Source: Paenibacillus assamensis DSM 18201
Lineage (GTDB): Bacteria; Bacillota; Bacilli; Paenibacillales; Paenibacillaceae
Assembly (NCBI RefSeq): GCF_000422445.1
Contig: NZ_AULU01000006.1
Location: forward strand, 124,001-188,000
Direction of reading: 5' to 3'
DNA length: 64,000 nucleotides
Part shown: in pieces, positions 28,722 to 37,737 of the stretch
Position numbering within the stretch: the first letter of the stretch is position 1
Layout: each line of letters begins with the position of its first letter
Translations under genes and position numbers: made by a program
The notes under the pieces: generated by a model
Databases searched by the model: none
What the model was told of the DNA's origin: nothing
What the model saw: only the letters and a program-made list of their open reading frames with translations

Positions 28722-29336
28722 ATGCAACCATTTACGAAATTAACAGGGCTCGTTGCTCCTGTAGACCGAGTCAACGTGGATACAGATGCTATTATTCCGA
28801 AGCAATTTTTGAAACGAATTGAACGGAGTGGTTTTGGTCAATTCTTGTTCTTTGAGTGGAGATTTGATGAGCAAGGAAATACAATAGAGTCGTTTAATTT
28901 GAACAAGCCGCGCTACCAAGGCGCATCGGTATTGCTCTCTAGAGCCAATTTTGGCTGCGGCTCTTCGCGTGAGCATGCTCCATGGGCGATCTTGGATTTT
29001 GGTTTCCGTTGTGTAATTGCACCATCCTATGCAGACATTTTTTATAACAACTGCTTCAAGAACGGTATTCTTCCTATTATCCTTTCAGAGGAGCAGGTAG
29101 AGGAGTTGTTCCAACGTGCGGATAAGCACGAAGGTTATCAACTTCACATTGATTTGGAAAACAAATCGATTTCAGATGAATATGGACTTTCTTATTCCTT
29201 TGATCTAGATGAGCACCGCCGTCAATTCCTTCTCCAAGGTCTAGATGATATTGGGTTGACGTTGAAGCATCACGACAAGATTGCTGCCTATGAACAATCG
29301 CATCAAGAACGATTGGCGTATCCAGTTCAAGCTTAA
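28722..29336 (+). CDS. leuD: 3-isopropylmalate dehydratase small subunit
   Basis: The 204-residue swivelling-domain subunit has [12 protein letters not shown] near the N-terminus, [14 protein letters not shown], and [19 protein letters not shown], all standard for LeuD. It completes the isopropylmalate isomerase active site with LeuC. The ATG at 28722 is set by AGAGGAGG (28706-28713); an earlier GTG/ATG reading inside leuC is not supported. A strong terminator follows, ending a two-gene operon. Confidence 0.95.
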   Translation: MQPFTKLTGLVAPVDRVNVDTDAIIPKQFLKRIERSGFGQFLFFEWRFDEQGNTIESFNLNKPRYQGASVLLSRANFGCGSSREHAPWAILDFGFRCVIAPSYADIFYNNCFKNGILPIILSEEQVEELFQRADKHEGYQLHIDLENKSISDEYGLSYSFDLDEHRRQFLLQGLDDIGLTLKHHDKIAAYEQSHQERLAYPVQA

Positions 29337-29375
29337 TTGCTGATTATGACTATTGAAATAGATTAGCAACGTTAT

Positions 29376-29418
29376 AATACCCTGTTGTCTGGAAAAAATC
29401 CGGCAGCAGGGTATTTTC
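29376..29418 (+). terminator. Rho-independent terminator after leuCD
   Basis: The arm from 29377 (ATACCCTGTTG, then CTGG) pairs with CCGGCAGCAGGGTAT (to about 29414), with minor mismatches, an A-rich loop, and TTTTC after it. Confidence 0.85.
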
Positions 29419-29441
29419 ATTTTAAAAATTGCAAACCACCT

Positions 29442-29512
29442 AACTATTTGAAGAGGATGGTCGTTATAGTGGTATACCGGTAAATACGCATGATGAAATG
29501 AGGACTATAACG
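29442..29512 (+). promoter_or_regulatory. Inverted repeat and candidate ECF-type promoter before the ABC/sigma operon
   Basis: CGTTATAG (29462-29469) and CTATAACG (29505-29512) are perfect 8-bp arms, and the right arm touches the GTG start codon. Between them is the palindrome GGTATACC (29471-29478). AAC (29442-29444), 17 bases, then CGTT (29462-29465) resembles an ECF sigma promoter and would allow autoregulation by the operon's own sigma factor. Both readings are by eye. Confidence 0.4.
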
Positions 29513-30381
29513 TGATCGAGTTGAAAGGTGTTACGAAGCAGTATAAGGGGAATATAGCTGTTGTATCTAATATAGATGTAACGATAGAACATGGAATGTT
29601 CGGTTTATTGGGGCCAAATGGTGCGGGCAAATCTACACTTCTTCGTATGCTAGCAACCCTTCAGAAGCCGACCACAGGCACGATTTGCGTGAATGGTATG
29701 ACCATGGAAAACGATGCTCATCGGATTCGTGGGGTGATTGGCTATTTACCACAATCATTTCAGGCCCAGCCGCTCATGACAGGAAGAGAGTTTCTTGACT
29801 ATGTAGCGTTAATGAAAGGATTCAGTCATACAGCGACGCGTAAGCGGATGGTAGATAAGATGTTGGAGGAAGTAAACTTGACAGCGAAGGCAAAGGATAA
29901 GATCAAAACGTATTCTGGTGGTATGCGCCAACGGCTAGGCATCGCGCAGGCTATGATTGGTGATCCAAGCGTATTGATCGTTGATGAGCCCACAGCAGGG
30001 CTAGATCCAGAGGAAAGAGTGCGATTCCGCAATTTGCTGAACCGCTTCAGCAACAATCGCATCGTTGTACTATCAACCCATATTGTTGCGGATATCGAGA
30101 CAAGTTGTGATCAATTAGCTGTGTTGAATCAAGGCGAACTGCAATATGTCGGCCATCCTGAAGGGCTTGCTGCACATGCAGAAGGTAAGGTGTGGCAAGT
30201 AAAGGTCTCCGATGAGCAATTCGTTCATATTCAGCCAGACGTGTTAGTATCTGCGAAGCGATTGGACCGAGGGGTATTGTGCCGCATCGTAAGTGTTAAG
30301 AAACCTGCATATGCAGAGGCTATCGCAGTTGCGCCTTCCCTGGAGGATGGATACTTGGCGCTTCTTGGAGGTGCGAAGTAA
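29512..30381 (+). CDS. ABC transporter ATP-binding protein (first gene of ECF/ABC operon)
   Basis: The 289-residue ATPase has all canonical motifs: Walker A GPNGAGKST, Q-loop IGYLPQS, signature YSGGMRQRLGIAQ, Walker B VLIVDEPTAGLDP and switch histidine in VLSTHIV. The DrrA/NatA-like layout with a C-terminal extension (about 220-289) pairs with ABC-2 permeases. It starts at a GTG after AATGAGG. Its stop overlaps the next start by one base (TAATG), so it is coupled to the permease with the large exterior domain. The substrate is unknown. Confidence 0.9.
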   Translation: MIELKGVTKQYKGNIAVVSNIDVTIEHGMFGLLGPNGAGKSTLLRMLATLQKPTTGTICVNGMTMENDAHRIRGVIGYLPQSFQAQPLMTGREFLDYVALMKGFSHTATRKRMVDKMLEEVNLTAKAKDKIKTYSGGMRQRLGIAQAMIGDPSVLIVDEPTAGLDPEERVRFRNLLNRFSNNRIVVLSTHIVADIETSCDQLAVLNQGELQYVGHPEGLAAHAEGKVWQVKVSDEQFVHIQPDVLVSAKRLDRGVLCRIVSVKKPAYAEAIAVAPSLEDGYLALLGGAK

Positions 30382-32546
30382 TGCGGTGGAAGAGGTGGAC
30401 TAGGCAGTTTCAATATGAGTGTAAAGTAATGGTGGATAGACCCTTATGGCTGCTTATACCTGTATTTTTTGGTGTGTGGATGTATCAGACACTTTCCGTG
30501 GCTGCGCCCCCGGTATCAGAGGACTTGTATTACTATTTAGATGACTATAACAAACTCCAGCATGTTCTAACCTTAAGTATTTCTATGATATTAGGTATTC
30601 TATTTATTCGTAGAGATATGATTCAACCTTCCTATGAATGGATGAGTGCATTGCCTATATCCCGCATAGGAATATGGAGTGCAAAATGGTTAGTTGGCAT
30701 GATCTATATGTCATTATTTATATTATTTCCGCTGGGGGTATATGTATTTCTTTCGCTCGCAAAAGAAGTTCCAAGTGATGCGCTATGGCGTACTTTGACA
30801 TTGTTTATACCACTGTATGTACTGTCTTATGCATTGACATTAACGATTGGAATGACATTGGCTGCATGGATACGTAATCGCATCGTCTATTTTATCGGGC
30901 TGTGTGGTTGGATGTTCGGGACTTATTTTAATGACATCGTGCTCGTTGAAATATTGCAACTAAATCCATTGAAGTTATTTCACCTTACTCAATTTTTATC
31001 TGGTGGATTTCACTATCATGAATTATGGGCGACACCTTGGTTGATGGATGAAACACTTCGCTATGGACTATTTGCCACTGCCTTTATCGTTACGTTGAGT
31101 GTGTGTGGAATCATGCTCCTTCAAAGTCAACAGCCGGGGCGAACCGTGAAAAATTGGAAAATGGCATTCGTTGGAAGCGTTGTGCTTTTGTTACTCAGTG
31201 CTGTTCCTTATGGGATGATGTGGGGTGAGCGACTTGCTTGGAGTAAAAAGTTTGCAGAATCCGCACGTATATTTGAACAAGTGAATGAGTTGTATCCAGA
31301 GCAAATGATGAAACTGGAAGAAACAAATGTGCAGGTTACGAGACAAAATGATCGTGTGTTGAAGTTTGATGCTAGCTTGACAGGGACATTTGTGGAAGAA
31401 GGTCATTCTGTAATTCCCTTTACGCTTGATGTTCCTTTCTATGTAGAGAATGTCAAACTAAACGGGAAGTCTGTGAACTTTGAGCGTGAGGGCCAATTTA
31501 TACTCGTTTCCAATAGGGAAGGTGTATGGAAAAAAGGGGAGCGAGCAACGATCTCGTTCGATTACATGATTGAGGGAATTGTCCGCTCCTATAGCGAAGG
31601 AAACGAAGTCGTATCGCACTCGGCTGTGAAAGACGGGATGCATTTTAAGCATAAAGTTGCATGGTATCCTCTGATGAATCAATCTAGTTTGTATGGGAGT
31701 GATGGGTCTCTTCAACGTTCTTCAAGTGATCGCAGCCCGGAGAGACATCATATGAGGCTTACACTTGTAGGGTTCGATGAATCTGTATACACGAATATTT
31801 CTGAGTTGCCTTCATTACAACAGAATAATAGCAATGATATACCAGTTCGCCAATATGAAAGTTTGAATGCTAGTGGCATGGACTTATGGAGCGGCCCATT
31901 TTTAGAAGTAAATATCCCTCATAGCGAGGTAACTTTACTTACAACGCCTAGTAACAAGCAAGAGGCTGAAAGGTTTGCTGGTCGAGTTGGAAAGGCGTTG
32001 GCGTACTACCATCAGTGGCTTCCTGTTCATGAGCATATTAAGCAAATTGTATATATGCCTCAAGAAGAGATAGCAAGCGCTTCTTATACGGGGGAGGTAG
32101 TAGGAAATTCCTATTACATACGTCAGTCTAAGCATGGAAACCTGGATGATTATCAGTTGACACTCGTGCTAGAGGGTATCTTGTTCGGTGAGCCGAGCAA
32201 ATTGATGTCTTATTACAAGGTAGATTTGTCAGAATCACTCGTTATGGAGCTCCGCCTTATGCTGCTGGAGATGTACCGAATGGAAGTAGACTCGCAAATG
32301 AAATTCCCGATGAGAGAGCGTCATCATACAGTTAAGAAGTTTACGACGGCCTATATGGAAGGGAAGTCAGAAGAGCTAAAGAACCTGTTGCGTTATTATT
32401 ATGAGACATATAATCGATTTTATATCGATGTTCATGCTATAAATTATTTTTATAACAAAGGACTTCTGATGCCAGAAGGGTTATATCCAGTTATTACGGA
32501 GCAATCGTTTCACGAAAAATGGTCGAAGGTAATGGGCCATGAGTAA
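30381..32546 (+). CDS. ABC-2 type permease fused to a degenerate M1-peptidase-like exterior domain
   Basis: The 721-residue protein has about seven membrane segments in the first 290 residues and then a soluble part of about 430 residues. The soluble part begins with beta-rich sequence like the N-terminal domain of M1 aminopeptidases (FTLDVPFYVENVKLNG, AWYPLMNQSSLYG) and continues into a helical region. At the expected zinc-motif position is LVLEGILFGE where active enzymes have HExxHxWWG, so the histidines are absent. Known ABC permease/M1 peptidase fusions share this layout. It is probably a binding or sensing domain and not an enzyme. The gene is overlapped on both sides by operon neighbours. 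Confidence 0.78.
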   Translation: MRWKRWTRQFQYECKVMVDRPLWLLIPVFFGVWMYQTLSVAAPPVSEDLYYYLDDYNKLQHVLTLSISMILGILFIRRDMIQPSYEWMSALPISRIGIWSAKWLVGMIYMSLFILFPLGVYVFLSLAKEVPSDALWRTLTLFIPLYVLSYALTLTIGMTLAAWIRNRIVYFIGLCGWMFGTYFNDIVLVEILQLNPLKLFHLTQFLSGGFHYHELWATPWLMDETLRYGLFATAFIVTLSVCGIMLLQSQQPGRTVKNWKMAFVGSVVLLLLSAVPYGMMWGERLAWSKKFAESARIFEQVNELYPEQMMKLEETNVQVTRQNDRVLKFDASLTGTFVEEGHSVIPFTLDVPFYVENVKLNGKSVNFEREGQFILVSNREGVWKKGERATISFDYMIEGIVRSYSEGNEVVSHSAVKDGMHFKHKVAWYPLMNQSSLYGSDGSLQRSSSDRSPERHHMRLTLVGFDESVYTNISELPSLQQNNSNDIPVRQYESLNASGMDLWSGPFLEVNIPHSEVTLLTTPSNKQEAERFAGRVGKALAYYHQWLPVHEHIKQIVYMPQEEIASASYTGEVVGNSYYIRQSKHGNLDDYQLTLVLEGILFGEPSKLMSYYKVDLSESLVMELRLMLLEMYRMEVDSQMKFPMRERHHTVKKFTTAYMEGKSEELKNLLRYYYETYNRFYIDVHAINYFYNKGLLMPEGLYPVITEQSFHEKWSKVMGHE

Positions 32547-33252
32547 TAAATCGAATTGGGTTTATGAGCTTAAACAGCTGTTGTCCTGGTGGTCGTTTCT
32601 GCTTATTTCAGAGATAGGATTGATGTCTGTATTGTTGTTGCTGCGCGGTATCGAGCGCAATCCACCAATGACATTCTATATGCATGAAGTTGGAGCAGTT
32701 CCGTTTGCTATAGTTGTATTCATTGTAATGACGTACAAAGAGTCGACGCTGCCCATGTTGGAAATTAGAGCAGCGTGGCCTGTGTCAATCGGGGGCATTT
32801 ATTTGAGAAAAATAGTGCTAGTGCTTGCTGCTGTGTTGTGCTATCAGACGATTTGGTATTCGATTTATGTGATTAAATATGATGAAGTCCTTATTCGATC
32901 TTTTCAAGGATGGGATAGTGGGTTTGGTTATGGATCGGCATCCTTGTGGACCGTCGTATGGACTGCTTGGACAACAATTATATTTTATCTTTCCCTTTTA
33001 TTATTTTTTATGGCATGGACAAGACAGGCATATATCGGCTGGTTGGCGGCATTTTTTTGGTGGATGATGGAGGCCTTATCAGTTGGAAGCATGCTTGGGG
33101 AGTGGAGTACATTCATATACACATGGAATCTAGAAGTGCATGGAGTTGTCAATCGAATCGTTTATTTAGTGCTTGCGATCTTGTTATTTGCAGTAGCGAT
33201 CTGGCTGTTCGAGAGAAGAGAGCGGTGGTGCAACTTAGTAGGTGAGGATTAG
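32539..33252 (+). CDS. Six-TM membrane protein, probable second ABC permease subunit
   Basis: The 237-residue protein is mostly hydrophobic, with about six predicted membrane helices (for example about 15-37, 50-65, 93-112, 143-166, 172-192 and 208-230). It begins 8 bases inside the preceding permease gene, showing tight coupling. No soluble domain or catalytic motif is seen. Position and topology suggest an ABC-2 permease subunit partnering the first ATPase and the M1-like permease. I cannot assign a family by sequence alone. Confidence 0.75.
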   Translation: MSNKSNWVYELKQLLSWWSFLLISEIGLMSVLLLLRGIERNPPMTFYMHEVGAVPFAIVVFIVMTYKESTLPMLEIRAAWPVSIGGIYLRKIVLVLAAVLCYQTIWYSIYVIKYDEVLIRSFQGWDSGFGYGSASLWTVVWTAWTTIIFYLSLLLFFMAWTRQAYIGWLAAFFWWMMEALSVGSMLGEWSTFIYTWNLEVHGVVNRIVYLVLAILLFAVAIWLFERRERWCNLVGED

Positions 33253-33289
33253 GGCTAACCATAAAATAATAGAGATAGGGGGAGTGGCA

Positions 33290-33943
33290 GTGACTGATGA
33301 GCAGTTGATAGCAGCAATGGCGGCTGGGGATGAAGCAGCATTTGAGACGATTGTCCGTCGCTATCATACTCCGATCGTTATCTATGCGGAACGAATGCTG
33401 AATGACCGCAAGCGGGCGGAAGATATTGCACAAGAGACATTTTTGCGACTCATTAAGCAGTTGCAGCAGGAAAGGTTGCCTGCCTTAGTAAAGCCTTGGT
33501 TATATCGGGTAGCAGGTAATTTATGTCGAGACTTCTTCCGTCGCGCCGAGGTTAATCAGGTGAAAATGGTTGATTGTATGGAGGAGGTGGAGCAAGAGCT
33601 TCTAGGTCGAGAACAAGCGGCTTCATCTACCGTCATACAACTAATTGAGCGGCAAGAAACGCGTAAAGAGTTGATAGGTGTGCTTGAACAGTTAACACCG
33701 CTTCAACGTCAAGTTGTCATATTAAGGTTTTATCATGATTTTAAGCTTGAGGAAATTGCGATTACGATGGAGTTGGGGCTCAGTGCAGTCAAATCTCACT
33801 TATATGGTGCCCTTAGAAGTTTGAAGAAGAAGCTAATTGAAAATAAACAGAATGTACTTAAGGATGTAATGCCTTTGGAATATGCTGTCTCGTCACTTTC
33901 TAATAATAGAAATCAAAAGGAGGGGAGCCGTAATGGAATATAA
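33290..33943 (+). CDS. ECF-type RNA polymerase sigma factor
   Basis: The 217-residue sigma-70-family protein has region 2 (about 15-80; AAFETIVRRYHTPIVIYAER, then RAEDIAQETFLRLIK) and region 4 (about 130-195; LTPLQRQVVILRFYHDFKLEE, with AVKSHLYGALRSLKK). Regions 1.2 and 3 are missing, which defines ECF factors. The GTG at 33290 is chosen because AGGGGGA lies 6 bases before it; an earlier reading from 33242 lacks a site. It sits in the middle of an ABC operon and overlaps the following membrane gene. That neighbour is the best candidate anti-sigma factor. A run of about 30 polar residues follows region 4. Confidence 0.92.
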   Translation: MTDEQLIAAMAAGDEAAFETIVRRYHTPIVIYAERMLNDRKRAEDIAQETFLRLIKQLQQERLPALVKPWLYRVAGNLCRDFFRRAEVNQVKMVDCMEEVEQELLGREQAASSTVIQLIERQETRKELIGVLEQLTPLQRQVVILRFYHDFKLEEIAITMELGLSAVKSHLYGALRSLKKKLIENKQNVLKDVMPLEYAVSSLSNNRNQKEGSRNGI

Positions 33944-34817
33944 TCATGGCACGAATGATAATGCGAAGAATACGAATACAGCGGATGAAGAGCAACTAGA
34001 GCAGGATCTTACTCCATTTTTACAATCCTATGTAGCGTCTCCCCCTAAGCAGGAAGAGACGGATCGTCTCATTGCCGTATTGCGACCTCATTTTAAATTG
34101 GCTTTACAGCGCAATTTGGAAAAAGATAGTAGTTCAGTGGACAATAATGATGACCTATTTGCAAATCTGCAGCCAACAACGACCAATCGATTATCGTTAT
34201 TACACTTGTTGCGATTACAATGCTATGTTTATCACGCTAAATTTTTTATTGCTACTGCCGCGATGTTTATTTTGTTAATATCCGTAGCTAGTAGTAATGA
34301 AATAAGAGCGAGTTGGCTATGGGAGTTGTTTCCGTGGACAATTCCTGCTTATATGGGAGCAGGGCTGCTATATTCATTTCGATCTTCAAATAACGGGATG
34401 CGAAAGTTGGAAATGGTAACACCATATCCACCACAGCTGCAATTTATGGTTCGTTTGTTTCTAATGTATGTTGTCAGTGTTGTACTTGGGCTTGGGGGGT
34501 CTTTGTCTGCTTATGTATCAGGTGAAGAATTGTCTTTAATGCTGTTCATACTTAACTGGCTCGCTCCTGCAACACTTGTTATGGGTATGCTCATTGCGAT
34601 TCAATATCGAAAAGGGATTAACTCTGCTTATCGTTGGTCAGGTAGTGTGTGGCTGCTGTATATGCTAATGAATGAATTATCAATTATGAAGGTAAATACT
34701 TCCTTGTATCTCTTGCAAAATGGGGTAGCACTTACGGTTGGCATTCTACTAGCCGTTGACAGCGTTGTGAAAATTATTCGTACAGACGGATATGGTCGAA
34801 AGGTGACTTCATTATGA
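33933..34817 (+). CDS. Membrane protein with cytoplasmic N-terminus, candidate anti-sigma factor
   Basis: The 294-residue protein has an acidic, polar N-terminal part (about 1-105; contains FLQSYVASPPKQEETDRLIAVL) followed by about six membrane helices. The gene overlaps the ECF sigma gene by 11 bases and has its own AAGGAGGGG site before the ATG at 33933. Membrane proteins encoded directly after an ECF factor are commonly its anti-sigma partners, with the cytoplasmic segment binding sigma; that is the inference here. No zinc-finger (HxxxCxxC) motif is present. It may instead be a permease for the following ATPase, whose start codon overlaps its stop (ATGA). Confidence 0.7.
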   Translation: MEYNHGTNDNAKNTNTADEEQLEQDLTPFLQSYVASPPKQEETDRLIAVLRPHFKLALQRNLEKDSSSVDNNDDLFANLQPTTTNRLSLLHLLRLQCYVYHAKFFIATAAMFILLISVASSNEIRASWLWELFPWTIPAYMGAGLLYSFRSSNNGMRKLEMVTPYPPQLQFMVRLFLMYVVSVVLGLGGSLSAYVSGEELSLMLFILNWLAPATLVMGMLIAIQYRKGINSAYRWSGSVWLLYMLMNELSIMKVNTSLYLLQNGVALTVGILLAVDSVVKIIRTDGYGRKVTSL

Positions 34818-35443
34818 TTACGGTTCGTGGGATAAAAAAGAAAATAAGCAAAGACTTCCATGTTGAGATTGGCGAATTACACATTAGGCAAGGATTATGT
34901 GTAATTAGTGGAGCTAGCGGCTCTGGGAAATCAGCATTCCTGGAGCTAGTAGCCAGTGCATCTGATCCTGATGAGGGAGAGTTATTATGGAATGGTGTCC
35001 CGTATAAGCAGCATCTTGGTGTACTGCGGAGCCAAATTGGCTATGTACCTAGTGAGGTAATCTCATATGAAGAGATGACAACGGAGAAGTTGCTTCGTTA
35101 TATGGCAGGGCTTAAGGGGAACCTATCTACACAATCTATCGAATCTGTGCTGGAATTATTCCGTTTAGTTGATATAAGAAGGCGTAGAATGAATAGCTTA
35201 TCCGTAGGTATGCAGCGGCGGATTATTTTGGCGCAGGCTTTTCTAGGTGCGCCATCTATTATTGTTATGGATGAACCATTGAAGCATATTGATCCATTTG
35301 AGGCGGAGCGTCTGAGAACGTTGTTTGCACTATATGCACGTAGAAATACAATAATTATTGCAGATGATGATCCTAACGCTTGGATCACAAACCAGCATTT
35401 AACAATGAAATCTGGTAAGTTGTATGATAATACCACTTATTAA
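34814..35443 (+). CDS. ABC ATP-binding protein with degenerate Q-loop and switch histidine
   Basis: The 209-residue ATPase has a good Walker A (SGASGSGKSA), a signature (LSVGMQRRIILAQA) and Walker B with glutamate (IIVMDEPL). The Q-loop position reads IGYVPSE (Gln replaced by Ser), the D-loop reads KHIDP, and the usual switch histidine is absent in IIIADDDPN. It is short, lacking any C-terminal extension. The start overlaps the preceding gene (ATGA). ATP binding looks intact but efficient hydrolysis or permease coupling is doubtful, so a regulatory ATPase is possible. It is the last gene of the six-gene operon. Confidence 0.85.
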   Translation: MITVRGIKKKISKDFHVEIGELHIRQGLCVISGASGSGKSAFLELVASASDPDEGELLWNGVPYKQHLGVLRSQIGYVPSEVISYEEMTTEKLLRYMAGLKGNLSTQSIESVLELFRLVDIRRRRMNSLSVGMQRRIILAQAFLGAPSIIVMDEPLKHIDPFEAERLRTLFALYARRNTIIIADDDPNAWITNQHLTMKSGKLYDNTTY

Positions 35444-35547
35444 AATCTCGCAACTTTTTGCATTATTTCACGTCTAATCTTACGTCTGTATCATTGAAAT
35501 TGTTCTCATAAGTTCAAAGAGACAGAACAACTTGAAAGGATGTAGAG

Positions 35548-37038
35548 GTGAAGATGCAGCGAGAAAGAAAGTTATGTGCAAGTTTGTTCTTCGTTATGGT
35601 CATATGTCTAGTCTTTCCTAGTTGGACACAGGCACAAGCAGCACCTAGTTTGTATTTGAATGGGAGTTCCTTACATACGACGGAATCGATTCAAATCACT
35701 CAAGGTGTGGTAATGGTACCTATTCGAATTGTATCAGAAGAATTAGGTTACCGTGTCAATTGGGAAGGTGGTAAGGAGCAGAAAGTACGTATCTCTGACA
35801 ACTACAAAAATATTACATTGGAAGTAGGTCATAAAAAGGGATATGTAAATGGTCAAGTGATCGACCTTGCTGTAGCTCCTAAGGTTGTAAATGGGACAAC
35901 CCTAGTTCCGCTTCGATTTATTGGTGAAACATTCGGATTGGTAGTAGATTGGGATCATGCAACGAAGTCTGTCTATTTGTTCACACCTGATGGAAGTGGA
36001 AATGAAGTACCTAAGCCGCCAACAACTCCAGGAGAAGGCGAAGACGGCAATACGAGTGGTAAGCCATCTACTGATGATACTGAAGTCATTGATATGAATT
36101 TCTATGAGAACACGTTACATGTTGCTCTGGATCGAGAAGTTACACCTAAGATTATGACGATGAGTAATCCAGAGCGCATCGTTATAGACTTTCCTAAAAC
36201 AAACTTTTCAGAACAGTTTAGAGAGCGGTTTGGGTTCGAGGAGCATATGGGCCAAGGCACATTCACGGTTACTGATTATCCTGACGTGAAGCAAATTCGA
36301 TACTCGCTCTTTAGCAATTCTCCGAATACGGTGCGTTTTGTTATTGATGGGACGCAAGCTCTCAGTTATCATGTGAGTACATCCACCGAAGGATTGGTAT
36401 CGATAACTGTTGAACAGGGAACAGGACAGGGTAATAATAACGGCGATGGAGGCACTGTCAAACCACCAGTGGATCCTTCGAAACCATCACGTCCAGACGG
36501 CAAGTATGTAGTCGTCCTTGATGCAGGACACGGTGCGCATGATTCAGGTGCTGTGAGTGTCAAGAAACGCTACGAGAAGGATTTTAACTTGCAAATGGCG
36601 AAGAAGACAGCAGAGATTCTTCGTAAGGACAGTCGATTCCATGTGGTAATGACACGTGAAGATGACAGGTTCCTTGAGCTTAAGGATCGAGTTAAAATTG
36701 CAAATGATTTAAACGCTGACTTGTTCATTTCGTTCCATGGCAATAGTATCGCTGTTCCAAGTGTAAATGGTGTCGAGACGTATTATTATCGCCCAGAAAG
36801 CAAAGCGTTTGCTGAAGTAATGCATAAATACATTATGAAGGGAACAGACATGCGTGATCGGGGTGTGAAGAAGGGGAACTTCCACGTTATTCGAAACACG
36901 AAGATGCCAGGGGTGTTATTAGAACTCGGTTTCCTAACCAATGTAAGCGATGAGCAAAAGATGTTTAGCGCAGAATTCCAGAACAAAGTAGCAGGACAAA
37001 TTGTTAACGGAATTAAAGATTACCTGAATGTAAAATAA
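35548..37038 (+). CDS. N-acetylmuramoyl-L-alanine amidase (copper-amine-oxidase-like N domain, AMIN, Amidase_3)
   Basis: The 496-residue secreted protein begins with a signal peptide (to about AQAA, residue 32). A copper-amine-oxidase-like N-terminal domain (about 35-150; VPIRIVSEELGY and LVPLRFIGETFG repeats) follows, then a Pro/Gly linker, an AMIN domain (about 178-290) and a catalytic Amidase_3 domain (about 320-495). Zinc ligands and catalytic residues appear in LDAGHGAHDSG, RYEKDFN, SFHGNS and LLELGFLTN. It cleaves the amide bond between MurNAc and L-Ala in peptidoglycan. The GTG at 35548 has AAGGA 7 bases upstream; an ATG two codons later is the alternative. GerM and SLH genes follow. 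Confidence 0.92.
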   Translation: MKMQRERKLCASLFFVMVICLVFPSWTQAQAAPSLYLNGSSLHTTESIQITQGVVMVPIRIVSEELGYRVNWEGGKEQKVRISDNYKNITLEVGHKKGYVNGQVIDLAVAPKVVNGTTLVPLRFIGETFGLVVDWDHATKSVYLFTPDGSGNEVPKPPTTPGEGEDGNTSGKPSTDDTEVIDMNFYENTLHVALDREVTPKIMTMSNPERIVIDFPKTNFSEQFRERFGFEEHMGQGTFTVTDYPDVKQIRYSLFSNSPNTVRFVIDGTQALSYHVSTSTEGLVSITVEQGTGQGNNNGDGGTVKPPVDPSKPSRPDGKYVVVLDAGHGAHDSGAVSVKKRYEKDFNLQMAKKTAEILRKDSRFHVVMTREDDRFLELKDRVKIANDLNADLFISFHGNSIAVPSVNGVETYYYRPESKAFAEVMHKYIMKGTDMRDRGVKKGNFHVIRNTKMPGVLLELGFLTNVSDEQKMFSAEFQNKVAGQIVNGIKDYLNVK

Positions 37039-37111
37039 TTCATCTTAATAAATTTGCAACCTGAACATATGTTAGATCGTTTAATATGGTATATAAGGGA
37101 GGTCATGTTAC

Positions 37112-37699
37112 ATGAAACGTAGGAACTGGATGATTCTAGCGACGCTAGTGCTAGCTATGAGTATCGTATCTGCATGCGGGAATAAGTCGACTGCTCCTGC
37201 TCCGGTAGAACCGCCAACGGCGACCGGTCAGAATCCTGCACCAACAACTGGTGAGCAGACTCCTGGGCAGCCTGAGCAGAAACCAGAAGAAACTCCAAAA
37301 CCAGAGAAAAAAGAACAGACAATTAAAGTGTATATTTCTGACGATCAATTGATGGAACTGAAATCATACGATAAAACGTTCACTTATACGACTGACAAGG
37401 AAAGATTCGATGCTGTGCTAGCGGCATTGCAAAAGACGGACGTGCCTAATACGTACGCATTGTGGGAGCAAATTCAGTTTAAGTCTCACAAGTTCGATAA
37501 TGGTACGCTGACAATCGATATTCACATTCCTGAAGGAGCAAACCTTGGTTCTGGCGGAGAGCAATTCGCGCTTAATGCGTTGACACAAACGTTGTTCCAA
37601 TTTGAAGATGTGAAAGCCATTGATATTTTAATAGATGGCCAAGCAACTGAGAGTTTGATGGGGCATGTGACATTGGAACATCCTATCAAGCGACCATAG
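37112..37699 (+). CDS. GerM-domain (GerMN) lipoprotein
   Basis: The 195-residue protein has a lipoprotein signal peptide with lipobox IVSAC (Cys22), a Pro/Thr/Glu/Lys-rich linker (about 25-68) and one GerMN domain (about 70-190; IKVYISDDQLMEL, then FALNALTQTLFQFEDVKAIDILIDG). GerM-family proteins are spore-envelope or surface factors. In B. subtilis GerM has two such domains, so a single-domain form is a relative and not GerM itself. GGGAGG precedes the ATG. It sits directly after the cell-wall amidase, which fits joint work on the wall. Confidence 0.85.
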   Translation: MKRRNWMILATLVLAMSIVSACGNKSTAPAPVEPPTATGQNPAPTTGEQTPGQPEQKPEETPKPEKKEQTIKVYISDDQLMELKSYDKTFTYTTDKERFDAVLAALQKTDVPNTYALWEQIQFKSHKFDNGTLTIDIHIPEGANLGSGGEQFALNALTQTLFQFEDVKAIDILIDGQATESLMGHVTLEHPIKRP

Positions 37700-37737
37700 T
37701 AATGATGTTTAACGGATAGTTAAATATGTATGACAAT

